DNA from: a bacterium
GTDB lineage: Bacteria > Joyebacterota > Joyebacteria > Joyebacterales > Joyebacteraceae
Assembly: GCA_025782345.1 (NCBI GenBank)
Contig: JALGZG010000107.1
Coordinates: 1 to 34,694, forward strand
Length of the DNA stretch: 34,694 bases
Direction: 5' to 3'
Shown here: piece after piece, positions 1 to 8,374 of the stretch
How the letters are laid out: every line of letters begins with the position of its first letter
How positions within the stretch are numbered: position 1 is the first letter of the stretch
Translations under genes and position numbers: made by a program
The notes under the pieces: model-generated
Databases searched by the model: none
What the model was told of the DNA's origin: nothing
The model's input: only the letters and a program-made list of their open reading frames with translations

Positions 1-32
1 GTCCTGCTCCGATTCCTGGTCGTCGTGCTCAA
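1..32 (-). CDS. Possible 5' end of a riboflavin-biosynthesis gene, cut by the left edge
   Basis: Ten codons are visible, starting with TTG at 32..30 and reading LSTTTRNRSR before the window ends. GAGAGG at 48..43 lies 10 bases upstream and is the only reasonable ribosome binding site after the riboswitch terminator. No ATG- or GTG-started frame in the last 150 bases stays open to the edge; those tried end at TGA near position 27. The identity as a riboflavin gene (ribD, ribE or ribBA type) is inferred only from the FMN riboswitch upstream. The fragment is too short to recognise the family, and the true start could lie beyond the edge. Confidence 0.35.
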   Translation of the reverse strand, partial: MSTTTRNRSR

Positions 33-107
33 GCCATCACCGCCTCTCGGGGCGAAGACAAGACCTGCCGGGACAACGGTCCGTACCCGGAGCTGGGCAC
101 GACCGGC

Positions 108-141
108 AAAGAAAACGCGCCCCGTACATCCTTCGAGGCGC
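108..141 (-). terminator. Intrinsic terminator in the FMN riboswitch leader
   Basis: On the minus strand an 8-bp stem, GCGCCTCG (141..134) with CGGGGCGC (124..117, one T-G wobble), closes a 9-nt loop. It is followed by GTTTTCTTT down to 108. It lies 36 nt after the aptamer and about 75 nt before the candidate start codon. This is the arrangement of a riboswitch that controls transcription termination. A second hairpin (GCACGA/TCGTGC, 172..148) sits between aptamer and terminator and could take part in the switch. Confidence 0.75.
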
Positions 142-176
142 TGCGAGGCACGAGGAGAGACTGCTATCGTGCCGGC

Positions 177-288
177 TCCTTCTACCATCCAGACTGTCAC
201 TGTCGGCGCCTGGATTACACAGGCTCTGCGGATCGCTCCGCTCGCGGGCTCTGACCGCCGGTGGGGACTTGCACCCCGCCCCGAAGGA
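177..288 (-). promoter_or_regulatory. FMN riboswitch (RFN element) aptamer
   Basis: The minus strand carries the RFN core blocks in order: CTTCGGGGCGGGGTGCAAG, then CCCCACCGGCGGTCAGAGC, CCGCGAGCG, GTGTAATCCAGGCGCCGACA, and CAGTCTGGATGGTAGAAGGA. Stem P1 closes exactly, with TCCTTC at the 5' end (288..283) pairing GAAGGA at the 3' end (182..177). This aptamer class binds FMN and lowers expression of riboflavin synthesis or uptake genes when FMN is plentiful. The regulated gene must read leftward out of the window; the adjacent ftsY is upstream of the element and not its target. Confidence 0.96.
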
Positions 289-312
289 ACTTGTATTCAG
301 TTGTCACTACAG

Positions 313-341
313 AACCTACCACCCCCGGGGGGCGCTGTCAA
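313..341 (-). promoter_or_regulatory. Sigma-70-type promoter of the riboswitch transcript
   Basis: A perfect -35 box TTGACA (341..336) is followed by exactly 17 bp and a -10-like TAGGTT (318..313, 3 of 6 consensus matches including the first TA and last T). The expected start is near 306, about 18 nt before the riboswitch. The -35 box contains the TGA stop codon of ftsY, so the promoter sits at the very end of the preceding gene. The call rests on motif and spacing only. Confidence 0.65.
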
Positions 342-1282
342 GCTGTCTCGGGAGGCCCTTCGTCGACTCCCAGAAGCCCCCTGGCGAACGCCGCGGAATC
401 GAAGGGCTCGATGTCGTCGATGGCCTCCCCCAGCCCTACGAACCGGACCGGAATGGCCAGTTCCCTGGCGATAGCGACCACGATGCCCCCGCGCGCGGTC
501 CCGTCGAGCTTCGTCAGCACGAGCCCGGTCAGACCCAGTGCCTCGTCGAACACCTTGGCCTGCGACAGCGCGTTCTGCCCCGTGTTCGCATCGATCACCA
601 GGAGGAGTTCGTCAGGCGCGCTCTCCAGTCGCTTTCCGAGCACGCGTTTGACCTTCACGAGCTCCTGCATCAGGTTCTTCTGTGTGTGAAGCCGACCCGC
701 CGTGTCCACAATGAGTACGTCTGCACAACGCGCGATCGCTGCGTCGAGAGCGTCGTAGGCAACCGCGGCAGCGTCGCCGCCCGGCTGCCCCGCAACGAAC
801 TGAGCGTCACTCCTGTCCGCCCAGATGGACAGCTGCTCGTTCGCGGCGGCCCGGAACGTGTCGGCCGCCGCCAGGATAACGCTGCGTCCTTTGTCCGCAT
901 GAAGACGCGAGAGCTTTCCGATCGTCGTCGTCTTACCGACGCCGTTGACGCCCGCGACCATAACGACGAGAGGCGCCCCGGGTTCTCCCTGGGCGCCTTC
1001 CTTCTCGGCAGCGCGTAGCGCTTCTTCGATCTCCAGGGCAAGGAATTCCCTGACCTCACCCTCCGTGGCCGCACCGCTCGCGCCGAACCGCTCCCTGAGA
1101 GCGTCGATCAGATGCAGCGCGGTCTCGACACCGAGGTCGGCAGCGATCAGGGTCTCCTCTATCGAGTCCAGCGCGGCGCCGTCAAGACCCGCGCCGCTGC
1201 CCAGGGCTCCCCGGATGCCCTCTGTGATCGCCCGTCTTGTCTTCGCCAGCCCGTCACACAGCCTCGAGAACCGCTTCCTCAC
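338..1282 (-). CDS. ftsY: Signal recognition particle receptor FtsY
   Basis: SRP-type GTPase that docks SRP-ribosome complexes at the inner membrane for co-translational insertion by SecYEG. The 314-aa product has an N-domain helical bundle (about residues 1-85) followed by the NG GTPase: P-loop GVNGVGKTTT, DTFRAAA, DTAGR and TKLDGTARGG. There is no long acidic A-domain, as in many compact bacterial FtsY proteins. The start is GTG with AGAGG upstream; the N-terminus (FSRLCDGLAKTRRAITEG) matches the family. It overlaps the smc end by 29 nt, the frequent smc-ftsY pairing, and is probably translated from the same message. Its stop codon lies inside the -35 box of the next promoter. Confidence 0.97.
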   Translation of the reverse strand: MRKRFSRLCDGLAKTRRAITEGIRGALGSGAGLDGAALDSIEETLIAADLGVETALHLIDALRERFGASGAATEGEVREFLALEIEEALRAAEKEGAQGEPGAPLVVMVAGVNGVGKTTTIGKLSRLHADKGRSVILAAADTFRAAANEQLSIWADRSDAQFVAGQPGGDAAAVAYDALDAAIARCADVLIVDTAGRLHTQKNLMQELVKVKRVLGKRLESAPDELLLVIDANTGQNALSQAKVFDEALGLTGLVLTKLDGTARGGIVVAIARELAIPVRFVGLGEAIDDIEPFDSAAFARGLLGVDEGPPETA

Positions 1283-4200
1283 TCACCACCTCTTCCCTTG
1301 CATGATCGAGACTGACGGAAACCACCTTCGACACGCCCGACTCCTCCATCGTGATGCCGTAGAGCCGGTCGGCCTCCTTCATGGTCGCCTTGTTGTGCGT
1401 GATGATGATGAACTGTGTCCGGTCAGAGAAGTCCTTCAGCACCCGGACGAACCGCTGCACGTTCGCGTCATCCAGCGGCGCGTCCACCTCATCGAGAATG
1501 CAGAACGGCGACGGCTTAACCAGGTAGATCGCGAACAGAAGTGCGATCGCTGTCAGTGCCCTCTCACCGCCTGAGAGAAGTGAGAGACGGCCGAGTTTCT
1601 TCTGCCGTGGTGATGCCACTATCTCTATGGTCGAATCCAGCGGGTCGTCCGGATTGGTGAGCTTGAGGTCCGCGTCGCCCCCCTCGAAGAGCCGCTGGAA
1701 CATGTCGACGAAGTTCTTCCGCACCAGCTCGAACGTTTCGAGGAACATCTCGCGCGCGGTGTTGTTGATCTGGTCGATCGCGGCCTTCAGGGATTCCTTC
1801 GATCTCTCCAGATCCTCAAACTGACCTGTGAGAAACTCGAGACGTTTGCTCTCCTCGTCGTACTCGTCGAGCGCAAGGAGATTGACCGGCCCCATGGCGC
1901 GCAGGCGCGCCCTGAGTCGCTCGATCTCCTCCTTGGCCTTCGGCGCATCGAAGGGCGGCGCGTCCTCCTCCACCGCGAGGTCGCCAAGTTGTTCCACGTC
2001 CGCGGAGTACTCCTCCTGGAGCCGCTCGCGGAGGGACTCGAACCGGCTCCGAAGCTCGGTGTCCTTGAGCTCGATCTCGTGCAGCTCAACCTGCGCACGG
2101 TCCCTGGTATCCCTGGATGACCTGGTGTCCTCGTCCAGCTTCTCTATCTGGACGCGGAGCTGTCTCACGTCATTGCGCATCGCGTCCCTGTCACGCTCGA
2201 GCGCGTGCTTCTCCTCGTTCAGTCCGGACAGCACCTCACCGTCGGCGCCATTCCGTGTGTCCAGTTCACCGACGGTGCGAATGTGGTGCTCGCGCTCCTC
2301 GCTCTTCTTCTCGATGGCGCTTTTCGCCACCCTCACCGTCTCGCCCAGCTGCGCGTGCTCCGCCTTCAGCTGTGCAAGCTCGGACCTCGCGGCCGCGGCG
2401 GCTATCTCGCTCTGTTTCTCCTCCTCGCCCGCCCTGGCCCGCTCCCTCTCTGCCAGCTTGAACTTCCTCTGGAGTTCGCCCACCTGCTCTCCGAGCTCGT
2501 CCTCGCCCCTTGAGAGGTGAGACAGGCGGTCAGCCAGAACGACGACGTCCCTCCGTGTCGACTCCATCCGCACACCGAGCGCGTCGCGATTCGCCCCAAG
2601 GCGGGCGACGCTATCGGCCAGGTTCGTCTTGCCGAGTTCGAGTTCTGTCACCTGTCGCTTGGCCTCCCAGAGCTCGGCCTCCGCACGTTCCGCTGCTGCC
2701 TCGGCGCCCTCCGCGGCCGCAGACGCTGTCGCGAGTTCCCCCTCGGCTGTTTCCTCGGCGCGCCTCGCCTCCGCGAGACGTCGCGTGAGATCCGCGACAT
2801 CGCGCTGCGCTGCCTCGAGGCGCTCGGCACGCCGCAGAAGGCCGGCCTCCTCGTTCCCGGGCCGTCCTCCTGACAGAACACCCGCCGCGGTCGCCATGTC
2901 CCCCTCTGGAGTGACGAACGCCAGATGCTCGGCGTCCTCGCGTCCCCTGAGACCCAGCGCGGTGTCGAGGTCGCGCACGATCACGACGCCCTCGAGTAGA
3001 AACTCAGACAACGTTCCCAGGGAACCGTCACAGCTGACGAAATCCGAGGCGGGACCGACTACCCCCGCGGCCGAGCACACGGTGTCCGGAGGACGCTCCA
3101 CGTGGATGCCGGCCAGCTCCGAGACCGGGATGAACGTCGCTTTGCCGAGCGCGCCTCTCGAGAGGTGCCCCATGGCGTTCCGCGCCGATTCCACGTCGCG
3201 CGTTACGACGTACTGCACCGCGCCGGCGAGGGCCGTCTCGATGGCTCCCTCCATCCCCTGATCGATGGTGATCACGTCAGCTACCGTACCGACAAGCCCG
3301 GCGACCGAGTCGGCATCGTCCGTCAGGAGCGAGCGTACACCTTCCTGGAACCCGCCGTAGCCGTCGCGTATCTCGGACAGAAGCTGCTTCTTGTGTTCCG
3401 CCGAGTCAAGCTCACCCTCGAGCTTGGTCTTGTGCTCCCGCGCTCCCAGGAGTCCCTCCCTGGCGCCGTCAAGGCAGGCGGTTCCCTGCTTGTGCGCAAC
3501 GGCGGCGTCGTGCGCGGCGCCACGGAGGCTCTTCTCGGCCTCGAGGGCCGTCAGAATGAGTTCTTCCTTCTCGGCCAGCGCTCTCCTGCCCTCCCCGAGA
3601 CCGGTCTCGAGAGTGACGTGCTCCTCGATCAGGCCGTCGAGACGCGTCCTGTAGCTCTCGAGCTCACCCTTGAGCCCCGCGGAGCTCTCAAGGCCGGCGA
3701 GCCGCGTCTGCTTCTGGCCGTCAAGTAGATCTCTGAATCTGCGGTGCTCCTTCTCGATCTCGGACAGACCTTCCGTAACGGAGGCCAGCTCGCTGTCACG
3801 TTCATCGGTCCTGTCCGCCGCCCCCTTGATCTCGTCCTCCAACCGCGCCGTCCTGCTCAGCGCGAGCGCAAGGTCAGCCCGGATGTCCGTGAGTTCGGTG
3901 TCCAGCTCCGCGACCCGGCGCTCGGACGCGCTCCGCCTCTCGCTGCCAACCAGGAGTCCGTCCGCGAGCGAACGAACTCGCGCATCGAGCTCGCCGATCT
4001 CTATCTCGAGACTCGCCAGCGCCTCTTCCTTGTCGTGGCGTTCCGTGCGGACGCCCATGCCGTCGCGCTCGGACCTGGAAAGCACTCCGTCGCATTCGCC
4101 CATCGTTCCACGAAGCCCGCTGATCCGTCCGGTCGACTGACCCTTCCGGGTCTGCCACTCGGCGTACTCCCGTCTGCCGAGCGCGATCTCCAGCTCCTTG

Positions 4201-4865
4201 AGATCGTCCGTGTAGCGCCGGTGCCGCCGCGCCTGCGCCAACTGCCGCTTGAGCGACCGCACCTTCTTCTCGACCTCGCTGATGATGTCAGACACGCGCT
4301 GCATGTCCGTCTCTGTCGCAGTGAGCTTGTTCAGCGCCGACCGCTTCCGGACCTTGTACTTCATGATCCCGGCGGCCTCCTCGAACATGAAGCGGCGGTG
4401 CCCACTGGAATCCGAGAGGATCGAGTCAACCATCTTGCGTTCGATCAGCGAGTACGTCCGCGTGCCGACACCCGTGTCAAGGAACAGGTCCTGAATGTCC
4501 CTGAGGCGACAAGGGGTCTTGTTGAGAAGGTACTCGCTCTCTCCCGACCTGAAGACGCGGCGCCCGATGACGACCTCCGCGTAGTCGATAGGAAGGTAAC
4601 CGGCGGAGTTGTCGATGGTCAGCGCCACCTCGGCCATGCCGAGTCGGCGTCGCTGCTTGGTGCCGTTGAAGATGACGTCGGCCATGCTGGCTCCGCGCAG
4701 CTCCGAAGGGCTCTGCTCACCCAGGACCCACCGAATGGCGTCAGCGACGTTGGTCTTCCCGCACCCGTTGGGTCCCACGACGCACGTCATGCCGGAACCA
4801 AACTCGAGACCCAGCTTGTGCGCGAAGGATTTGAACCCGAAGACGTCCAGCTTCTTGAGGTACAC
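1254..4865 (-). CDS. smc: Chromosome partition protein SMC
   Basis: Full-length 1203-aa structural maintenance of chromosomes ATPase, the core of the bacterial condensin that organises and helps segregate chromosomes. The N-terminal head has Walker A GPNGCGKTN (residues 31-39). Two long heptad-rich coiled coils flank a hinge (roughly 500-680, with GYGGFQEGV and ATFIPVSEL). The C-terminal head has the signature LSGGERALTAIALLFA and Walker B FCILDEVDAPLDD. The start is GTG with AGGAGG 4 nt upstream. It follows the SPOR-domain gene by 16 nt and overlaps ftsY, so selA, the SPOR gene, smc and ftsY look like one transcript. The partners scpA and scpB are not in the window. Confidence 0.98.
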   Translation of the reverse strand: MYLKKLDVFGFKSFAHKLGLEFGSGMTCVVGPNGCGKTNVADAIRWVLGEQSPSELRGASMADVIFNGTKQRRRLGMAEVALTIDNSAGYLPIDYAEVVIGRRVFRSGESEYLLNKTPCRLRDIQDLFLDTGVGTRTYSLIERKMVDSILSDSSGHRRFMFEEAAGIMKYKVRKRSALNKLTATETDMQRVSDIISEVEKKVRSLKRQLAQARRHRRYTDDLKELEIALGRREYAEWQTRKGQSTGRISGLRGTMGECDGVLSRSERDGMGVRTERHDKEEALASLEIEIGELDARVRSLADGLLVGSERRSASERRVAELDTELTDIRADLALALSRTARLEDEIKGAADRTDERDSELASVTEGLSEIEKEHRRFRDLLDGQKQTRLAGLESSAGLKGELESYRTRLDGLIEEHVTLETGLGEGRRALAEKEELILTALEAEKSLRGAAHDAAVAHKQGTACLDGAREGLLGAREHKTKLEGELDSAEHKKQLLSEIRDGYGGFQEGVRSLLTDDADSVAGLVGTVADVITIDQGMEGAIETALAGAVQYVVTRDVESARNAMGHLSRGALGKATFIPVSELAGIHVERPPDTVCSAAGVVGPASDFVSCDGSLGTLSEFLLEGVVIVRDLDTALGLRGREDAEHLAFVTPEGDMATAAGVLSGGRPGNEEAGLLRRAERLEAAQRDVADLTRRLAEARRAEETAEGELATASAAAEGAEAAAERAEAELWEAKRQVTELELGKTNLADSVARLGANRDALGVRMESTRRDVVVLADRLSHLSRGEDELGEQVGELQRKFKLAERERARAGEEEKQSEIAAAAARSELAQLKAEHAQLGETVRVAKSAIEKKSEEREHHIRTVGELDTRNGADGEVLSGLNEEKHALERDRDAMRNDVRQLRVQIEKLDEDTRSSRDTRDRAQVELHEIELKDTELRSRFESLRERLQEEYSADVEQLGDLAVEEDAPPFDAPKAKEEIERLRARLRAMGPVNLLALDEYDEESKRLEFLTGQFEDLERSKESLKAAIDQINNTAREMFLETFELVRKNFVDMFQRLFEGGDADLKLTNPDDPLDSTIEIVASPRQKKLGRLSLLSGGERALTAIALLFAIYLVKPSPFCILDEVDAPLDDANVQRFVRVLKDFSDRTQFIIITHNKATMKEADRLYGITMEESGVSKVVSVSLDHAREEVVSEEAVLEAV

Positions 4866-4881
4866 CGCCCCTCCTTACTCG

Positions 4882-6591
4882 CTACTCGTTGTCAGCGGCG
4901 CGTTCTATCCACGCGCCTTCATACCCGAGAGCCTTAATCGTTTCAAGATCTTCGCGGGCCGCCGACAGTATCGGATACCCGCCGGACACGACGACCCGGA
5001 ACCACATCCCTCTGTTCTCCACCTCCTTCGCCACGACCTCCGCACCGACACCGCGTTGGATCAGCCGTTCGGCCTCGAAGACGGCCGCTCCTTCGTGACG
5101 GTGCGAGCTGATCATGATCCGATAGCGACCGCCGGGTCCGCTGATAGCGGTGCCCCCATCGGAGCTCTCGCGCACCGCGCGTACGTCTGACTCGTCGAGG
5201 TCAGCCGAGCCGATCTCCTCGCCCGCCGCCTCCCGCTCTCCCTCAGAAGCGATCTCCCCGGTCGATGGGTCTTCCCCACCTGCGGCCCTGTCTTCGCCGT
5301 CCGTGATGAGCTCCGTCGTTCCCACCTCGCCCGCCTCGCCACGAGGTGCCGAGCTGTCTTCCACCGGCTCCCAGTCCCCACCTTCTACCACACGCTCGTG
5401 TTCTCTCCGGCTGAGGTTGTCGAGCCACAAGTTGGACCTGCGCTCTCCGTCGACGAACCACCACAGCATCACCGCGATGGCGACGATCACGAGCATGGCC
5501 ACCGTGGCTGCCAGGTGGTTCGGAGTCATCCGTCGGCGACGCACCGAGGCTCCGAGCACGACCGGCTTGTGCTTTGCCCCACCGGTGTCGTCGCGACGCG
5601 CCTCGATCTCGGGGCGCCCACGTTCCGCACGCCCCGTCCTCGATCCCTGCGGCGCCGCTTCCAACCTCGCGGACACAACTAGACCTTCGCGCATCGGGAC
5701 CACGAGTGGGGGACGCTCCGCCAGCTCACCAGGCTCTTCGACATCCGCCAGCTCGCCAGGCTGTTCGGCATCCGCTACCTCACCAGCCTCTTCGACATCC
5801 GCCAGCTCGCCAGGCTCTTCGACATCCGCCACCTCGCCAGGCTCTTCCACATCCGCCGCCTCGTCGGGCTCTTCGACATCCGCCACCTCGCCAGGCTCTT
5901 CGGCATCCGCCGCGTCGCTCTGCTCGAGGACCAGGATCCCTGTCGTCCTCACATCACCGGTGCACGAGGCCAGCGACACTATGTCGGCTCCGGTCCCGGC
6001 GACGCAGACGACGGCGTCGAGAGCACCCAGTGTCTTCGTCACGTGGACCGGAGGGACAAGCACGAGCACCAGCGCATCCTCCGCGAGTGTCCTGAGCATC
6101 TTCGAGAATGCGTCCGACTCGAAGACGTTGTCGACCGAGAGCGGATGCGAACCTGCCGTGACCACGCTGACGCCCGGCGCGAGAGTGCGCCTGACAATGG
6201 CCGCGCGTGACACCCCGAACAGCACCGCGTCCACCAATCCCTCATCCCGGTCTTCGTCGAGCGCCTTTCCGAGGACGGGACTCTCCACGGTCGCGTCAAC
6301 AAGGACCACCGTTCTTCCTCTGTCACCGAGCCAAGCCGCGGCGTCCGCCGCGAGCCCGGCGGCTTCCGACATGTCCGTTCCGGAGATCCCGACCACACCC
6401 TTCACTACATCCAGTAACCGCTCGAGATCCGGCATCCAGCCAGCCAGCGCATCCCCGATCACCGGGCGGACCAGCACCGGGTCCCCGACCCGACCGGTCC
6501 GCTCCAGAGCCACACCGCCGGCGACCACGCCGGACTCGCGCAGACGCTCGAGTTCCTCACTGGGCGTTCCGGACAAGGCTCTGAACTCCAC
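4882..6591 (-). CDS. Pseudo-ATPase (CpsD/ParA-like) - repeat - TM - SPOR domain protein
   Basis: I do not recognise a named family for this 569-aa protein. Residues about 60-220 align by eye with CpsD/BY-kinase-type P-loop domains: the segment RTVVLVDA (Walker A'-like), then GVSVVTAGSHP and ALVLVLVPP. But the Walker A site reads GISGTDMSEAAG and lacks the GKS/T, so nucleotide binding is doubtful. Residues 228-290 are seven 9-residue acidic repeats (ADVEEPGEV type). One membrane helix lies at about 360-381, followed by an acidic linker and a C-terminal SPOR domain (about 488-566), a fold that binds denuded septal peptidoglycan. By membrane topology the N-terminal domain should be cytoplasmic and SPOR periplasmic. 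GTG is chosen as start because GAGGAGG sits 7 nt before it and overlaps the selA end; an upstream in-frame extension would run inside selA. A role at the division site is inferred from SPOR and from neighbours smc and ftsY. Confidence 0.85.
   Translation of the reverse strand: MEFRALSGTPSEELERLRESGVVAGGVALERTGRVGDPVLVRPVIGDALAGWMPDLERLLDVVKGVVGISGTDMSEAAGLAADAAAWLGDRGRTVVLVDATVESPVLGKALDEDRDEGLVDAVLFGVSRAAIVRRTLAPGVSVVTAGSHPLSVDNVFESDAFSKMLRTLAEDALVLVLVPPVHVTKTLGALDAVVCVAGTGADIVSLASCTGDVRTTGILVLEQSDAADAEEPGEVADVEEPDEAADVEEPGEVADVEEPGELADVEEAGEVADAEQPGELADVEEPGELAERPPLVVPMREGLVVSARLEAAPQGSRTGRAERGRPEIEARRDDTGGAKHKPVVLGASVRRRRMTPNHLAATVAMLVIVAIAVMLWWFVDGERRSNLWLDNLSRREHERVVEGGDWEPVEDSSAPRGEAGEVGTTELITDGEDRAAGGEDPSTGEIASEGEREAAGEEIGSADLDESDVRAVRESSDGGTAISGPGGRYRIMISSHRHEGAAVFEAERLIQRGVGAEVVAKEVENRGMWFRVVVSGGYPILSAAREDLETIKALGYEGAWIERAADNE
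5722..5910 (-). repeat. 27-bp coding minisatellite, seven copies
   Basis: Seven head-to-tail 27-bp units keep the reading frame and encode variants of ADVEEPGEV (the last position alternates V, L or A; single changes give PDEA, EAGEV, AEQPGEL). An eighth partial unit (AERPP) ends the run. Units differ at few bases, mostly conservative, so the array looks recently expanded or homogenised. It forms a flexible acidic linker between the pseudo-ATPase domain and the membrane helix. Confidence 0.95.
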
Positions 6592-6593
6592 GG

Positions 6594-8006
6594 CTATTCC
6601 TCCTCGAATGCACAGAGCAAGGCGGCGACCACCGCGGTGTCCTGGCTCTCGTAGACCGTTCTCAGGTCGACGATGACGCGGTCTTCGTGAGTCCGGGCCA
6701 CGACGGCAGGAGACGCTGTGAGCATCGTCGATGTAACCGATCCCGCCGAAACGCCGCATCGCGGTTCTATCTGGACTCCCCTGCTGGGTATGACCCTCTC
6801 CGGGGCGGCGCCTCCGCCCACCAGTCCTTCCAGTTCCACCACCGACACCCGCGCGCGGTCGCCCAGCGAGGACGCCAGAGACCGGGCCATCTCGTCGGAC
6901 CTTCGTCCGAGTGAGTCGAGCGGTGCCATGATGGCCGATAGCACCGGGACCGCGGTCTCAGCCTCGCCCCTGAGATAGCTTCTGAGAGTCGCCGACAGCG
7001 CGGCAAGGGTCAGCTTCCCGGGGCGAAGGGCCCGCATCAGCGGATTGGCTCTCATGCGGGAGATGGCGCTCTCCGTCCCCACGGCGATCCCCGCCTGCGG
7101 GCCGCCGAGTATCTTGTCACCGCTGAACGTCGACACGGTCACTCCCGCCGAGACACTCTCCCTCACTGTCATCTCGCCCGAGAGTCCCAGCTTCGCGGGG
7201 TCGGCGAGGATGCCGCTTCCGAGGTCGTGGATGACGGGAATGCCGAAGTGCTCGCCGAGCGACGCCAGTTCGTTGAGAGAGACGCGTTCGACGAATCCCG
7301 AGATCGAGTAGTTGCTCCAGTGAGCCGACAGAAGCGCGCCCGTGCTGCTTCTGATAGCATCCCGGAAGTCCGACAGGTGTGTGCGGTTCGTTGTTCCCAC
7401 CTCGACCATGCGAGAGCCGCTACGCTCGAAGACGTCCGGGAGTCTGAACGAGCCGCCTATCTCAATGAGTTCACCGCGCGAAACGATGACCTCACGGCCC
7501 GGAGCAAGTGTGTTCAGAACCAGGAGGACGGCGGCCGCGTTGTTGTTGACCACAAGGGCGTCCTCGGCCCCCGTCAGCTCGCAGATCGCGTCCCTCACCA
7601 GGTAGTCACGCTTGCCACGAGTGCCCCTGATGAGATCGTACTCGAGGTTCGAGTAGCCCCGGGCGATCTCCGCGATGGATGCCACCGCCTCCGCGGACAG
7701 CGGCGCCCTTCCCAGATTCGTGTGAACCACGATTCCGGTCGCGTTGATCACCGGGACCAGCCCGCGCGCGGGCGAACGGACGATCTCCGCCTCGACTTCA
7801 GCCAGGATCCCGGCACGCACGCTCTCATCAGACTCACCGTGGCGGCATTCTCCTGCAATCATCGCCCCGCGCTCTGCTTCGAGGATCTCCCTGACAAGAC
7901 GGACCGCGATCGGCCTCGGCTGTATCGCGCCTAAGCCCCTCTCATCGAGATGAGCCAGCACGGCATCGACGGAGGGAATTGCGCTCAGATTACTCTTGTC
8001 GGTCAT
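6594..8006 (-). CDS. selA: L-seryl-tRNA(Sec) selenium transferase SelA
   Basis: PLP enzyme that converts Ser-tRNA(Sec) to Sec-tRNA(Sec) with selenophosphate. At 470 aa it has the usual length. It shows the N-terminal family motif (IPSVDAVLAHL), a middle segment VINATGIVVHTNLGRAPLS, AEDALVVNNNAAAVLL, and the PLP-lysine region TFSGDKILGGPQAG. The organism should therefore make selenoproteins, but no selB, selD or selC lies in the window and I see no gene interrupted by in-frame TGA. No good Shine-Dalgarno is visible before the ATG. The 3' end overlaps the ribosome binding site of the SPOR gene, implying co-transcription downstream. Upstream is a 580-bp divergent intergenic region. Confidence 0.96.
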   Translation of the reverse strand: MTDKSNLSAIPSVDAVLAHLDERGLGAIQPRPIAVRLVREILEAERGAMIAGECRHGESDESVRAGILAEVEAEIVRSPARGLVPVINATGIVVHTNLGRAPLSAEAVASIAEIARGYSNLEYDLIRGTRGKRDYLVRDAICELTGAEDALVVNNNAAAVLLVLNTLAPGREVIVSRGELIEIGGSFRLPDVFERSGSRMVEVGTTNRTHLSDFRDAIRSSTGALLSAHWSNYSISGFVERVSLNELASLGEHFGIPVIHDLGSGILADPAKLGLSGEMTVRESVSAGVTVSTFSGDKILGGPQAGIAVGTESAISRMRANPLMRALRPGKLTLAALSATLRSYLRGEAETAVPVLSAIMAPLDSLGRRSDEMARSLASSLGDRARVSVVELEGLVGGGAAPERVIPSRGVQIEPRCGVSAGSVTSTMLTASPAVVARTHEDRVIVDLRTVYESQDTAVVAALLCAFEEE

Positions 8007-8374
8007 GAATCAGCGCGCGCGCCTTCGTGGGCCCGCGCATCCTTCCCGGCAGGTCTGGGGCGCGAATCCCCGCGCCTACGGATGGCCGCTCCCGGACACG
8101 GCCAGAGACAGTCTACGATGCCGTCAGAATATCTGTCCGTGAACAGGTGGTCAAGCGGTTTCGCCCCCGTAAGTTGCGGAGAGCCCACGCGTAGCGCTCA
8201 GCAGACCCCGCTTCCTGGCAGGGCACCCTGCAAGAGCGTGAGTGCATCATGACTCGCGGCCCTTGTTCCCCCCTGGCGGGTAGGCGCATCGGTAGGCGTG
8301 CAGGCGCTGCGCCCGAGCCCTTGAGCGCCCCAATCCGCCGCCCTTGTGCCAGCTACAGCTCAGGCGGCAGCGGC
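8007..8374. other. Intergenic stretch between selA and a divergent secreted-protein gene
   Basis: No convincing gene. It must hold the promoter of selA (minus strand), but no clear -35/-10 pair is seen. Several inverted repeats are visible: GGCGCG/CGCGCC at 8059-8076; a long-range pair CGTGGGC (8026-8032) with GCCCACG (8183-8189) that could close a rod about 165 nt long; and CAGAATATCTG at about 8127-8137. A structured RNA (6S-like in size) is possible, but no conserved motif was recognised. A tRNA-Sec gene was looked for here and not found. Confidence 0.4.

Noticed and set aside
3744-4937. Long plus-strand open frame opposite smc
   Set aside because: Antisense shadow of a fully conserved gene; no family motif and low-complexity Arg/Leu composition due to GC-rich codons.
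5150-6676. Long plus-strand open frame opposite the SPOR gene
   Set aside because: Ser/Pro/Thr-rich shadow created by the acidic repeat and GC-rich codons; the minus strand has the SPOR domain, TM and a good ribosome binding site.
8041-8062. AGACCTGCC on the minus strand, resembling the B12-box of cobalamin riboswitches
   Set aside because: The other cobalamin riboswitch blocks are missing, and GGGAAGG lies on the wrong side.
8007-8250. Search for a tRNA-Sec gene next to selA
   Set aside because: No long acceptor/T arm, no TCA anticodon loop and no extended variable arm could be built on either strand.
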